64,000 nt of DNA from Smittia aterrima. Lineage: Eukaryota; Arthropoda; Insecta; Diptera; Chironomidae. The first letter of the stretch is position 1; each line of letters starts with the position of its first letter. The notes below the pieces were generated by a model. It was given only the letters and a program-made list of their open reading frames with translations, did no database searches and was not told the DNA's origin. Positions 47,601-60,200 of the stretch are shown here, piece after piece. Position numbers and translations under genes: made by a program. The DNA is taken from NCBI GenBank assembly GCA_033063855.1, contig CP093829.1:16089537-16153536 (forward strand), read 5' to 3'.

Positions 47601-50591
47601 GTCGGTGTTCAATGTTTTTCTTTTCAGGTCAAAGAACTGTGTAGAAAAAAAAAGAGTTGAAACAAAAAGATTGCCGGGGGTTGATCGATTGTTCCGTCTT
47701 CTTCTTCCGAAAATTAGCAATTCCAAACAAAATAAATCAGGTCAACAAATTTCTCCGGCACATGACAGAATTTTATGAGGCGTGACGTCACTCACGAATG
47801 AACACCCTCGATTCAAAAGCACTTTAATCTCATTTCATCGTTCTCCATTCGCCGCACTTCGCGTCATGCACACAGAAACGTTTCAATATTCCACCTTGCG
47901 AACTTCGGGTGAGCATTAAAAACGAAATTTAATGACGATATAACACGAAAAGAGAAATAGTTCAAAGGAAAGTTCTTTCAACAAGCTCTTGCTTTGAAGA
48001 GAGCAATTCTATTTAGAAGAGATGATTCACATTTGGCTTTATCTGTTGCTGAAGTCCGCAGTTTTTAATTATTCGATGAGAAATCATCTGTCTGCCGTGG
48101 CTTGAGTGATGTATGTTAATACAGTTACTTTACACCTTCTGTTCATGATTCTTATTATCTCTAATTCTCACGTAAATGCTCTCGTGTTGTTTTTTTTTGC
48201 GAGATAGATGATCTTGCTTTATATTCAGAAGAGAAAATTGTGAAATTGGAAAATAATGTTAGGAATTACCGCAATCCACGAGATTTACAGCTTCTTTTAA
48301 CTTTTGACTTTTTAATCACCCCGCGGCGATTAAGAAACAATTGAATAATCACAGGTAATCTTCATTAAGCTGAGCGAATAAATATTGTCAGTTAAGATGA
48401 ATCAATCGGTGAAATAATAATTCAGCACAGACTGTGTGGAAACATCATCGATTGCTTCAGCAAAAAAAATCGAAGACGTGAATAATCAATGTAAACGATC
48501 TTCTTGGGAACTTTTAAGTGCTTTCAGGTGAATATCCGATAAATAGAAATTGATCTCACACTGCGCTAAACAATTGATGCTCTTTCACGAGTCAGAAGTG
48601 AAATCTCTTCGAGAATGCAAATTTGTTTCTTCTTTGAGCTGATTAGTACAAACAATCGACAATGACAATTTTCCATTGATTTCGTTGCAGTGAATGAGAA
48701 ACATTTAATTACGAAGAACGAGCCAGAGGCTTGTCAGAGACGATCTGATTAATCATAGAGAATGACTGAAGTTTTTAGGTTTAATAAAATGAAATCTGAG
48801 CGCCCACTCTGCTTTCCCGGGAAAAAGCGAAAACCATTTGCATGCTAATTAATAAATCTCGAGGAGAACAACAGAGGCAGCAGCAGTTGCCTTTAATTAT
48901 TCGCCTCTCGAGTCAATGCCATTAATTCAAGTGAAGAACTTATCGAGAGGGAAAAAACAAAGACGCCATTCCCAAAGTTTCTTTGAGAGTCCCATTAGGT
49001 GAGAAGGAATTTCGCTTTCAAGAAAGAAATCTTGTGCGTAGAAATTTCTATGTAAAAATATTTTACGTAATCGGATAATTTATTGCTTTTCTTATGCTTT
49101 GCTAGTCACACATTATGCCATATGGTTTCTGGGGAAAAAGAAGGAGCTTTCAACCCTTCTTCCTGACTTTCTCTTGGGAGCAAGCAATTACTCGTCTCAT
49201 GGTTGTTTAAAAGTTTTACAACATAATTTTTTTTTGTGGAACGGAATGAGTTGCGTGGGAGTAGAAGAGGAACGACGATGCTGTCAAGATGCCGCACGAT
49301 TAATCGAGAGACTTTAGGGAGATCAGAGAACGTTATGGCAATCTTTATTGCTTTGGACAATCGAGATCCCTTTAAGACTAAAGCTCTTTTGAACTATTGA
49401 ACCGAATCCTTGTGACTCCTTCCAGAAAACTTTAGACTTATGAATCTACAAGGAGACATTTGTCTCAATCCTTTTTAAATCGAAGAAAAACCTTAAATAT
49501 TGTAATCTGACTGGGATTAAAAGAGAATTTCTGTCCCTTTTCTTATCAGCAAAGTTTGCATTGAAAGTATCGATTGCTTACAAAAGCTAAACGTCGGGGA
49601 GACGCTTCATAAACACAAATTATCATTTATGTGCCAAACGAAATAATTGTTATTGTTCTCAAATAATATATTTGGCATTGTTCGAAAAGATAACAATGGA
49701 AGAGGCTGCTGTAGGGCTCAGAAATGAAACGAATTTAATTTCCTGGCTCGAGGAGATTTGTTTCTGCAATCTCGAAAACATAAGACGCAATCAATAAACG
49801 AGCTAGAGATGAGAAATGTGATAACGAGTCATCATCGATCGGGGAAAGTTTAATAATAATGTAACGTCGTTTCTACGACGTTAATTGAGAATAAATCATC
49901 TCGAGAATGGTAAAAATAACCGGCTATTACGCAATCGAGAAAGGCTCCAGAAGGAAAGAGCGCCAAAAGTAATTTGCTCGTGTTGCGTTTGCGATAAAAT
50001 TCTACGAAAATTCTCTTCGTTTCTTTGTTGTTTGCCAAATCATTCTTTTGTCATGGAGATTCTCTCATTTTATTTCTGGAATGAGTTTAGATGGAACCTT
50101 ACCTTAGACATTTCGTTGATGACGCGGTAGTTGATTGTTGTATCCAAATATTTAGTTATTCTTGATGAGAAGCTAACTTCTTTAAATTTTCTAAGCTCTA
50201 CAAACACTCAGCACTCGGGAATTGTTTTCCTTCCTTTCTTTATCGATTATTTTATTTTCTGAGAAATCACCACACTAAATTTTTCTTAATTTTTTTTTTA
50301 ATTACAATTAGTATAACTCGAGGAGCTCTATATTTCTTTACAATAATGATTGATCTTTATGCAACTTTGCTTGGCAAAAAGCACAAAACTTCCAATTTAA
50401 TCTCGAATCAAACGGCACGTCTTTACTCTTTGAAATCTCACGCGGTATTGAATCTGAAAAAGAGAGACGAGAGAGGAGTTCCCGCGAAATATGAAATTTT
50501 GAATTGTTGTGAAGACATGCGCAGACTTGCATTTGTTCACAGATGTCACTGTTTTAACAAAAATATTAAGTGAAAGTGAAAAATAAAGAAA
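44658..50591. other. Gene-poor intergenic DNA
   Basis: No supported gene. A GT run lies near 46864 and a 12-bp tandem repeat at 47005-47031. The 75-codon frame at 50346-50573, ending 18 nt before the frataxin ATG, is opposed by an antisense frame of similar size and is probably 5' UTR or chance. Confidence 0.55.
47005..47031. repeat. 12-bp tandem repeat (ATCCTGAACAAA), about 2.2 copies
   Basis: Read directly from the sequence; the third copy breaks off after ATC. Confidence 0.7.
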
Positions 50592-51171
50592 ATGAACACA
50601 ACAAGGTTTGCAAGAGACGTCATTCGATTCACAAGATACGGCGGCTTAAGGAACATATCAATGAGAGTACCAGCAGTTCTCCATCTTCAATTAGCTCATG
50701 AATTTCGAAATAAGCAAAGAAACTTCTCGGCATTTTCAAAATCTCCTGATTATTCAGAGATTCCTTTAATGGATTTAGTGACATTCGAAACGTTGTGCTC
50801 GGAGACACTTGAAACGTTAACTGATTACTTTGAAGAGATTGTCGAGAATGATCCAAAACTAAAATTAGCTGACATCGAACATTCTGTAAGCATTCATTAG
50901 AAAAATGATTTCAATTTTATTGTGATTCAAATACTTTTAGGACGGAGTACTAACAGTGAAGCTCGGCGGCCAATTCGGAACTTACGTGATCAACAGACAA
51001 ACCCCAAACCGACAAATCTGGCTAAGTTCTCCAACTTCAGGTCCTAAGCGATACGATTATATCGACGGAAACTGGATTTATAAACATGACGGAGTAGCGA
51101 TGCATCAACTTCTTCAAGACGAGCTTTCAAAGATATTTTCAAACGATGTTGATTTCTTGAAACTCGCATAA
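50592..51171 (+). CDS. fh: Frataxin, mitochondrial iron-sulfur cluster assembly protein
   Basis: Exons 50592-50885 and 50941-51171 (55-nt intron, phase 0) give 174 aa. The Arg-rich, acid-free start (MNTTRFARDVIRFTRYGG) is a mitochondrial import signal. An acidic first helix (about 66-95, with ETLETLTDYFEEIVEND) and the beta-sheet signature DGVLTVKLGG, GTYVINRQTPNRQIWLSSP and SGPKRYDY, then WIYKHDGVAMHQLLQDEL, match frataxin throughout, including the conserved surface tryptophan. Frataxin activates the cysteine desulfurase complex (NFS1-ISD11-ISCU) in the matrix. The length agrees with the insect protein. It lies 390 nt upstream of Dlg5 in the same direction; a possible poly(A) signal AATAAA is at 51274. 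The symbol follows the Drosophila name frataxin homolog. Confidence 0.96.
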
Positions 51172-51561
51172 TTAAAACAAATTGTTGTATAGAAATTCAA
51201 TAATATTTAATTAACTTTTCTGTTTCGTGGAAGCCTGTATACCCCATCTGGTGACACGATCTTGTAAAAATCTAATAAAGGGCGACGTGAAGTTGGCAGC
51301 GAAGTACTGAAAGTGCACAGTGAAGTTGGTGGCGGCCTCTTTTACAGAAAGCGCTTTGTGATTAGTAAGTCTCAAATGAACTTGAAGAAAGAGACAAAAA
51401 TAAAGATCTTTCTCTTTGATAGATAACTTAAAAATTGAAACGTAAAGTGACCTTAAACAAGATGATTTAGTTATCAATATGTGATCGGTGTTCGGGAAAT
51501 AAAAGAAATTAGTGCCTTAAGAAAAAATAGAAATCTTCTTCATCAAAAAAAAAAATAGAAA
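51172..51561. other. Spacer between frataxin and Dlg5
   Basis: Frataxin 3' UTR (AATAAA at 51274-51279) and the Dlg5 promoter and 5' UTR, ending in an A-rich stretch before the ATG. No extra gene. Confidence 0.6.
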
Positions 51562-54500
51562 ATGTCTAGAAATTGCGAACCAAACTGCACCGCCTCGCTC
51601 GAGGTTGAGTTTCTCAATGAGAGATATCGTGAGGTGGTAGCACAGAATTCTGCACTTCGTGAGCAGCTTAGCGCTCGTCTACATCAAGATACTGCAAGAT
51701 ATTTGAGGATGTGCGAAGACCTGACGAAAGTATATATTTTTTTTTTGTTATTGACGTCTTCAAAACTGTAAATTCTCCCTCGATCATTTTTTTAGGAGCG
51801 CAACGAATTGAAACAACAGTTGACGGACGCAGAATGTGAAGTAAGTCAACTGCTCTCGGAGAGGGACACGGTGCTAAAGGAGAATCAAAATATTTTCGAT
51901 AAAAATGATTCACTCAGGAAGGAGCTGGAGAAAGTTGTGAAATCAAGAAGCGACTATGCAAATGAATGTGATTCCCTTCGACAAAAGCTTGAAGTCCTTC
52001 GAAATCGTTCCGAGTTCATGCAATCAAATGATGATCTTCTCAATCTTGAAGTAGCGAATCAAGAAATAGAACAATTAAAGAAACTTGTTGAAAAGAAGAA
52101 TTCGGAAGTAGCGAAAGCTCATCAGGAATCAGAGATTGCTAAAGGTCGTCGAGATTGGGCAATTACTGAAAGAGAGAAGATCGTTCAGGAAAGAGATTCA
52201 GTTAGAAATCTTGCTGATGAGATGAGAAAAGAACGAGACACAGCAACATCGAAACTTCTTGCAGTGACGATTGAGAAAGATGATGCAGTTAAGAAGATCG
52301 GGCAACTCAATGAAAGAATCAATTTGTTGTCAAATGCGAAGAAATCTTCAGACTCTCGCGATCATCGTAAACAACGAAATGACGGTGATGATGAGATCGA
52401 AATTGATGTTAGCCACATGCTGGTTAATGCTGATCTCGGAGTTACTCTTGATTGCGGCAACGAAAATTCTGATTACAACGGAAACAGTTTTTATCCTCAA
52501 GTCGTGTACGTCGAGCCTGGATCAATCTTTTACGGGAAACTACATACAAACGATTTCATTCAACTTGTAAATGGTATTGATTGCTCAACATTATCGCAAC
52601 GAATGTTATTCAAAACTATTCGCACTAGTGCGCCAACATGCAAAATGACCGTGAAACGCTCTAATCCAATCCTCAAAGGAGTTTACAATGTACAACTTCA
52701 ACTCACAAACAATTCAAATCATGGAATTGTTTTTGATTCAGGTGTTTACGTAGCAGACATCGAACCAAATTCAGCAGCTTACTATGAGCCGTTGATCAGT
52801 GTTGGCGATCGCGTGCTTCAAATTAATGAGAAGTCAGTCGAGGGAATCAAAAACGCCAGCGAACTGAATCAGATCATAATGAACATTAAAAACAACGAGA
52901 AACTTTCTCTGAAAGTTATGAAGGATGGAAAAACAGTGAATGGCATAAGTGCTACGTCACTTAATAGAGGCTGGAGCAAGATGAAGAACTGCAGCACTCA
53001 AACAGAGCAGAGCGATGTTGTAAGAAGTATTGAAAATTATCTTCCGTCTATGCCCTTCGTTCCATCTTCGAGTATTCAAGAACCAGATATGTCAATGCTT
53101 AACAATAGCATCAGCTCATCTTCTCCCAATTCAAGTAAATCAGCATCGTCAAAGTTCTCAGGAATGCTCAACAAGTTTGCTCGAAAGTTTGCAAACTCGA
53201 ACAAAGACAATCAAGAGAATGACGCGATAGCTGCTCTAGATCAAGTGCTTGATAGTCAAGACTCGCTAGACACAGCTCACGAAAAAACAAGTAAAAGTAG
53301 TAAACACAAGAAAAATATTGCAAAAAGTTGGCCACGAGCAGCGATGGTCATGCATGATAATGGAAAACCACATGCGGGAACTGTCGTTATTCGAAAAAAG
53401 AACCGTCCTCGTCTCTTTTTCATTCCGACTGACGATCAACCAAACTCACAAGAAAAGAGAAAAGAACCAACGAAAGATAAAATGACTGCTGAACAACAAA
53501 AGGCAGTCGATACATTTTTCGCTCCTCCACTTCCTCCGGGTCCATCGAGATCTAACAGAAATTCAAATCCTCTTCCAATTACAAATCAATTCATGATGCG
53601 AAGTTCCGCGATAAAACCGAGGACCAACCCTCCAAATCCCAACAAGAATGAGTACATGGGAACAATCTACGAGCCTCAAACGAAGAAATATGAGTTGAAT
53701 CGACTAAGTTTAAATATTTCAAACACTGGAACAAAGAATCATCTGCATTCATTCATCCCAATCAAGACAAGCAGCAGCATCGAGTCAACGACGATGTCAA
53801 AAAGTCCGTTAGATATTCCGAAAGAAGATGGACTTGATTTCACATCGCACAAGATGACAAAGTATTTCAGTAACTTCTCAAGTAATAAATATGAGTGCAC
53901 GTCCGATGGCGAAAATCTCAGCAGCTCCGGAGGCGTTTCACAACAGGATTCACTTAACAACGCAAGCACTGGAACAATTCCGAATCATTTGCGAGTTCAA
54001 TCGGTTGGACGAGTGCAAGGAAGTCCCCTCTACGGCAGCCCAAGTTCCTTCTTAAGTAATCGTTATGCGAGTCCACTTCCATTTCCGCAGAACGATGTTC
54101 TCTCACCAGGTCATGATCTCAACTTTTCTTCGTCACTTCACAACTCTCAAAATTCTTCCATCGATTACTCGTTTCCATCAAAAGTGAAGTCTCAGCTATC
54201 ACGAGAAGAAATGTCAGTGTTCCAAGGCTCAGGATCAAGTGGCGGCTACCTTGAGAGTGGAACATATCCAAGAAATAGTAAAGCAATGCCTCATAGAATG
54301 CCTTCGAATCAAGTTGGACTACCAATCATTCCAAAGCCAACAAAGATCAGCAACAACTCGCTTGACTATTGCGCAGATAGAGCGTCACCTATGCCAACAT
54401 TTCATATCCAGATTGTAGCCAGACAGGGAAGAAATGTAAACAACATTAACAAAAGAAACTCAATGCCGAACTATGGCTACAAGCCAAACGTCGGTGAGCA

Positions 54501-56729
54501 GCGGAAAATTCATATCGACAAGAGTGAAAAGCCACTTGGAATTACCATCGGAACTGGTAAGGAAAATCGAGGGATTTTCGTTTCACATGTAGGAGAAAAT
54601 TCAATCGCTAGTCAAGTTGGCTTGCAAATCGGGGATCAGCTGCTTGAATTTTGTGGAATTAATCTGCGGTCAGCACCTTACGAAATAGCAAAAAAGATTC
54701 TAAGACAGTGCGGTAATTCAATTACGATGCTTGTTCAATACAATCCTGAGAAATATGATGAGTTGAGTACGAGCGATGAGAACGTTTCGCGATCTGACGA
54801 TTCTACGCCACAGAACTCGCCGAAAGTAACGCGATCAGTCATGTCGACAGATTCGACTCAGAATGTTCTAATGCCTTCTCAAGAGTCTTCACACTCAACT
54901 GGAGCATTGAAGAGTATTCATCGTCATCCACATTTATCGCCAATGTCACAAGGCAAAAGTGTTTCGTTGGTTTCTTCAAACTCAAGTCAACTTCATGGGA
55001 TGATGGCTGGAAACACTTCAACTTTAGGCAAAGAACAAGCTCGAAAGATTTACTTTGAAACAAGGTTTGTTGATCTTCAAATCTGCTGCGTAATTATTTC
55101 TTATTTTAATTTCTTTTCAGAAAAAATCCAAACTTGGGAGTCAGTTTATTGGGCGGCAACGCTTTCGGAATCTTTATTCACAGCGTTCAAAAAGGTTCAA
55201 TAGCAGACAACGAAGGTTTACGAGTGGGAGATCAGATTATTGAGTACAATGGAACTGACTTGCGGCGAGCTACCGCTGAATATGCAGCGTTTGAAATGGC
55301 AAAACCTGCCGACAAAGTGTCAGCAATCGTTCAATATAACATTCAGAGTAAGTTCATTTAACTTTGAAGAAGGTTTCCCAAAAATTTATTTAACTTAATT
55401 AAATTTCACTTTATCTCTTCTTTATTTAACTTTCTTTGTAGAATTTAATCAAATAAAGGACAAACCCGGAGGCGATTCCTTTTATATTCGTGTTGGCTTC
55501 GATCGTCAAGCAGAATCTAATGAGTCTGAACTCTCGTTTAACAAAGACGATGTTCTCTATGTTGATATCACAATGTTCGGTGGAGTATCCGGTCAATGGA
55601 GAGCTTGGAAGCTTGACGAACTTGGATATCGAACTCAGTGTGGAATCATTCCTAGTCAAATGAAGTGAGTTGATGAATAAAGAATATGCAAATCTATTTT
55701 TTAATTATTTTTGTTAAAGAGTTGAAGAAGAACTACGATTACTTGGCGATTCATCCGAAGGCGACAATTCATCCAACAGAAGGAGCTCCACTTCAGCCAG
55801 ACGATCTTTCTTTAAGAGAATTAAACCTCAGCGAGGATCTTCGAGAGACTCGAAAGAACTCGCAAGCTTCAGTAATACGCATTTGAGTCTTTACTTAGAG
55901 CCAACAGTCAGCGAGGACAACACGATAAGCTATCAACGAGTTGAGAGACTTGATTGTAAGTTTATTAACAAGAAAGACTATTCTACGATTCTAATTATTT
56001 TCTTATCAGATAAATATCGTCCAGTCCTTGTGATCGGAGCGTTGAGCGAGTGGGTCGTCGAGAAGCTTATTATTGATTTCCCCGAGCAATTTCATCGTTG
56101 CATGGTCAAAGAGATGCGTTGCAGTAAGGAAGAAATCGAGATGAGACTGAACAACAATTCAATCATCGAGTATCGAAGACGCGGCAGTTTGTTTGAATGT
56201 GTTTCACTGCAGGCAGTTAAAGATAATATAGTAAGTTGATTATTTGACTGAAAAAGAAGTTTACTGACATTTTCTGGATCCTCAGGAATCACACTGCATT
56301 CTTGATGTGAACTTATCAGCCGTCGAGCGTCTTCATCGAAACAAAATTTTCCCTATCGTTCTGCTGCTAAAATTCAAATCAGCGAAACAGATTAAGGAAA
56401 TTAAGGAATCACGATATGGAGCAGCAACAATGGTAAGTCTGATTCAATGATATCGAGTGCAATTATTTATTAAACTTCGTTCTCGTCCCAGTTCTCGTCA
56501 AAACAAGCAAAAGAAATGTACGAGCACGCATTGAAAGTCGAGTCAGAGTATCGCCAATACATTTCCGGTAAGTTTTCTTCTTAATCTCTCAATAAAAATT
56601 TCTTCAACTCTTCTTCTAATTTCAGTCGTTATACAAGGCGTGAACATAACTCACATGAGCACGCAAATTAAGACGGCAGTCGATGTCGAACAGAGAAAAA
56701 TCCTCTGGGTGCCAACCAATCACTCTTAA
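51562..56729 (+). CDS. Dlg5: Dlg5, MAGUK scaffold protein (4 PDZ, SH3, guanylate-kinase-like)
   Basis: Nine exons: 51562-51729, 51796-55064, 55121-55347, 55442-55664, 55720-55955, 56010-56230, 56286-56432, 56492-56567, 56626-56729, giving 1556 aa with every junction in frame and introns of 53-94 nt. The N-terminal 230 residues are coiled coil. PDZ1 (about 262-345) and PDZ2 (356-437) are followed by a long Ser-rich linker, PDZ3 (960-1042, with PLGITIG), PDZ4 (1138-1219, with LGVSLLGG), SH3 (about 1225-1296) and a GK-like domain (about 1377-1556) lacking the ATP-binding P-loop, as usual for MAGUKs. This order is specific to Dlg5, a scaffold at cell junctions involved in polarity and cadherin trafficking. 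It is shorter than vertebrate Dlg5 and has no CARD at the N-terminus. Poly(A) signals AATAAA at 56914 and 56965. An alternative upstream start cannot be excluded. Confidence 0.95.
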
Positions 56730-56913
56730 CGAAAGCAATAATACAATTTCTTGTCTTCCCGTTCATATATCGTAGAATAATATGTCACATGATATTTGCA
56801 TTTTTATTGAATGTTCACTTCATTAATAGATTTTGTACAAGCTAATAGGAATTTCTTTCTTCCCATTTGACTTTACACCTAATTTATATTTTGAAAATAA
56901 TCTTGACGTGCAG

Positions 56914-56970
56914 AATAAACGAAATATATTTTCGATTATATTTTGGATTTTTGTTGTTTCATGAAATAAA
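56914..56970 (+). terminator. Poly(A) signals of Dlg5
   Basis: AATAAA at 56914-56919 and 56965-56970, about 190 and 240 nt after the stop. Confidence 0.5.
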
Positions 56971-57044
56971 AAGTTGAAATGATAACGAAATGTCTCGTCT
57001 TTAGTTGTGAAAAAAATCGAACATTTTGAAGATATTACTTAACA

Positions 57045-57212
57045 GATGACAGCGAATTAGATTTAAAAACTTGGTTGGAAAAGACCGATCTTAAAAACGT
57101 GAATTATGTTGCATTCGTAGCAGAAGTGGAACAATCAACGTCTGCTAGAACAGAGGAAAATCAAATAGAATCGGAGTTGGAAACACTTTAAGCCAGTAAT
57201 GAAAATTGTTTG
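57045..57212 (+). pseudogene. Possible coding remnant or terminal exon
   Basis: After an acceptor-like TTACTTAACAG a frame of 55 codons stays open (DDSELDLKTWLEKTDL...), acidic and protein-like, ending at TGA 57210-57212. It has no ATG of its own and no visible upstream exon. It could be a gene fragment, a transposon relic or chance. Confidence 0.2.
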
Positions 57213-60200
57213 AATCGCTGAAGTATTTTCATTATATTCTTCAAGTGAGTAACTCCTTCAACATTTTCGATCGTAAAAATATTTTTGTCTTCACTTTGAA
57301 TGTGTATCTCGAAGAAAATCGAACATTTAACGAAAGTTTTGAATTTTCTGTGCCATCTCGTTGTAGTTTTATTTTCTTTTGCGCTCTCTGTTGTCGAAAT
57401 TTTTCTCGTTTGTTTAGAACCAACTGTTCTACAGAAGTAAAGTTCAAGGATCGTTTGCTATGGAGAAACTCATTGAAATCATCGACGAAAAGTTGGAAGT
57501 AGTTTATTCATTTCTATTCTATATTACTATTAAACGATCTCATAGATTCCCCAACGTCAAATAAACAAATTATTTTATTGTTAACAAGACTATCAGTTAT
57601 CACCATAAATCTTTGTGTGTAAATCATCATAAATATCTTTTAATGTTCATAATTACAACTCTCGAAATTTTAAAAATAACGCCTTGGCCGTCCGTGTTTA
57701 TTTATTCTTCTCAAATGAACTCGGAAAAGTTCGATGGAAAACAGACCGATGAAAAATAATTCACCGCGATGATAATAAATTTATGAAAACTTTTTGTTTA
57801 TGTAAAAATAAATTTTTCAAATTGTTTAGCTGCTCGTTCGTTATGCGCGAAATATTCCCGCTTTCGTTTCTCGTTCGTGCAGTTAAGTAAATGCGGAACG
57901 ACGGCGAACGACTTATTGCAGATTAATATTTCTCGAGCAATTTACATTTTTAAGGAACCGCGCCGTGAGCGAGAGCAAAGCAATTCAAGCCAAGCATCCC
58001 GAAATTTGCAAATTTAAATCATCGGAGATTCATGGATCAACTCTTGTTCAGGAATGATTTTTTTCCGGTTTTCGCTTTCGTTCTCATGCAAGTTGGCGAG
58101 CGAAAGAAACAATTGAGAATAATTCGTTTCAATATTGCTTCAAATTTAATCGGATTTTAAACGAAGATCTTTTACTTCAGAGAGTCATCAGCCTGTCGAT
58201 TACAGCCCGAAATATATGTCATTTAATGTTACAAGATAATTAAAAGTCAACATAAATATTTTTCTGATTACTTTCCTCGCCCGCGAGAGCAAACGAAACG
58301 CGCGAACGCGAATCACAAAACTTCATATCCCGCTTCTTGCGTTTCTTTTCATATCGCTCGAAATAATAAATGGAAATAATTTATGACGCTTTTTTGACAT
58401 CGACGAGGCGTGGTTGCGAGCGTTGTGGAAAAGAAAAATATTCAAAATACATGCTCAGCAGTTCAGCGAATAGCGATCCGTTCCGGATTTTATGAATTGA
58501 ATCATATTTCTTTCTTATGATTGCTTCGTTCGTTTGTTCGCCGTGCGGCATTAAAAAATATTTTCAAATGGTCGGAATAAAACCCTTTGCGAACGACGAG
58601 TTGAAAATATTAAAAAGGCGGAGTTAAAAATTAATATTTCTCGAGTTTAAAGTTGTTGTGCTGCTTCTGGTTGGAATTTCACATACTAATTCTGGATTAA
58701 ATCGATCAAAAAAAATGCTAATTCACTTAGAATGAGTCATAGATAAAGTTAAACTAGAAGATCAAGTAATTCACATCATAAAGTCAAGTTTAAATCAAGT
58801 TAAAAACTTAATCTATGTCGAACATTCCCATTCCATGCGAAAGCAATTAAATGAAGATCTCAACAAGCAAAAAGAAAAAGTAAGAAACAAGAAGAAAATT
58901 AGAGCCACAGGCTGAGAGCTCTTTTCGTACGCAATCTGAAATCTTCAATGTTTTACATTCATTTCACATGGGCAGAAAGGCAAAGTCGGATTGCTGGGAA
59001 TGAAGGGAGAAGAGAGCGAGAGATTTACTAGATCGAAACACATCGATTATATTTTCTAGTATGAAAGAAAATCAGAAACAACACATCTGAATGATTAATT
59101 TTTTAACGTTTTGATTCTTTTTGCTATTCCTCGACTCGAAGTGAATGGGAAGCAAATTTGAATAACAAATCTGCATGCGAAACCCTTTTTCTGCGTTAGT
59201 TTATGGGATTTTCGATTTTCTAGTCGCTCCACTCGATTGCAAAAGCCTTCTGAATGAATCGGAAAATCGATATGTCTGTGTCGCGTTTTCTTAAACAAAA
59301 ATCGGTGTTCGTGCGCGAAAGTATTCAAGGTCAATGGGCTCGTCTTCGAATAACTTTTCATCAACGAACATTTCTCATTCCTTATCTTTACCATCACAGA
59401 CTTGATGACATCTCTCGAGCTCTCTTTCCTCTTTGCATCGTCACAAATCGGATGATACACTTAAAATGCATGAATCTCATTTGTGATTGTAGATTTAAAG
59501 ACTGAGATAAAGATTTGCTTTATATTCTGGGTCGATCCTTCGCTTGCAAACATTTTAATAAATAATTAAATTTGAAAAAGCCCACGACGAGTCGAGTTGA
59601 GCTGCGATGGAAGGTAAAATTTTATTAATAAATAAAACCTTTCCTATTGGATCGTCTCGCTCTCTTTGCAGCTCTTTTGCATAGCAATTTATGAAATTTA
59701 TGTTTCTTTTTTCCCTCCGACTCAATTTATTTCTCGTTGGCTATATTCTCTCGCTCCATTTTTTGCTTTATTTGCACAAAACAATAATTTATATGAAATG
59801 AGTAGAAAAGAAAAGGCTTTGGAGTTAATATACCAAAACAAAACTGTCTTACAGCTTTTGACATGAGATTTTTGTTGATGCCTTTGTAAAGGTGAGTTTA
59901 ACTAAGTCTCAAGCTTGATCTACTCGAAAGTATTCTTTTCTCGAGAGAATTCCACTTAAAGCCCCCCGAGAACTTCAAACTACATAAAGAACTAAACAAG
60001 AAAAAAAACAGCACAAAACGAGAATGGATAAAAATGAGTTCAAGCCAGTCAACGAAAATGCAAAGTAAGGAAAGAATTTAAATAAACATAAAACAAAGAA
60101 AATTTCATAATTTATATCGTTCATTAAAATTTTGAATGACATTTTGTGCTGGAATAAATTAATATCTCGCTGTCTCCGTTTTTGTGCTTCAAGTTTCTCC

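Noticed and set aside
50346..50573. 75-codon frame just upstream of frataxin
   Set aside because: Opposed by an antisense frame, no motif; probably 5' UTR or chance.
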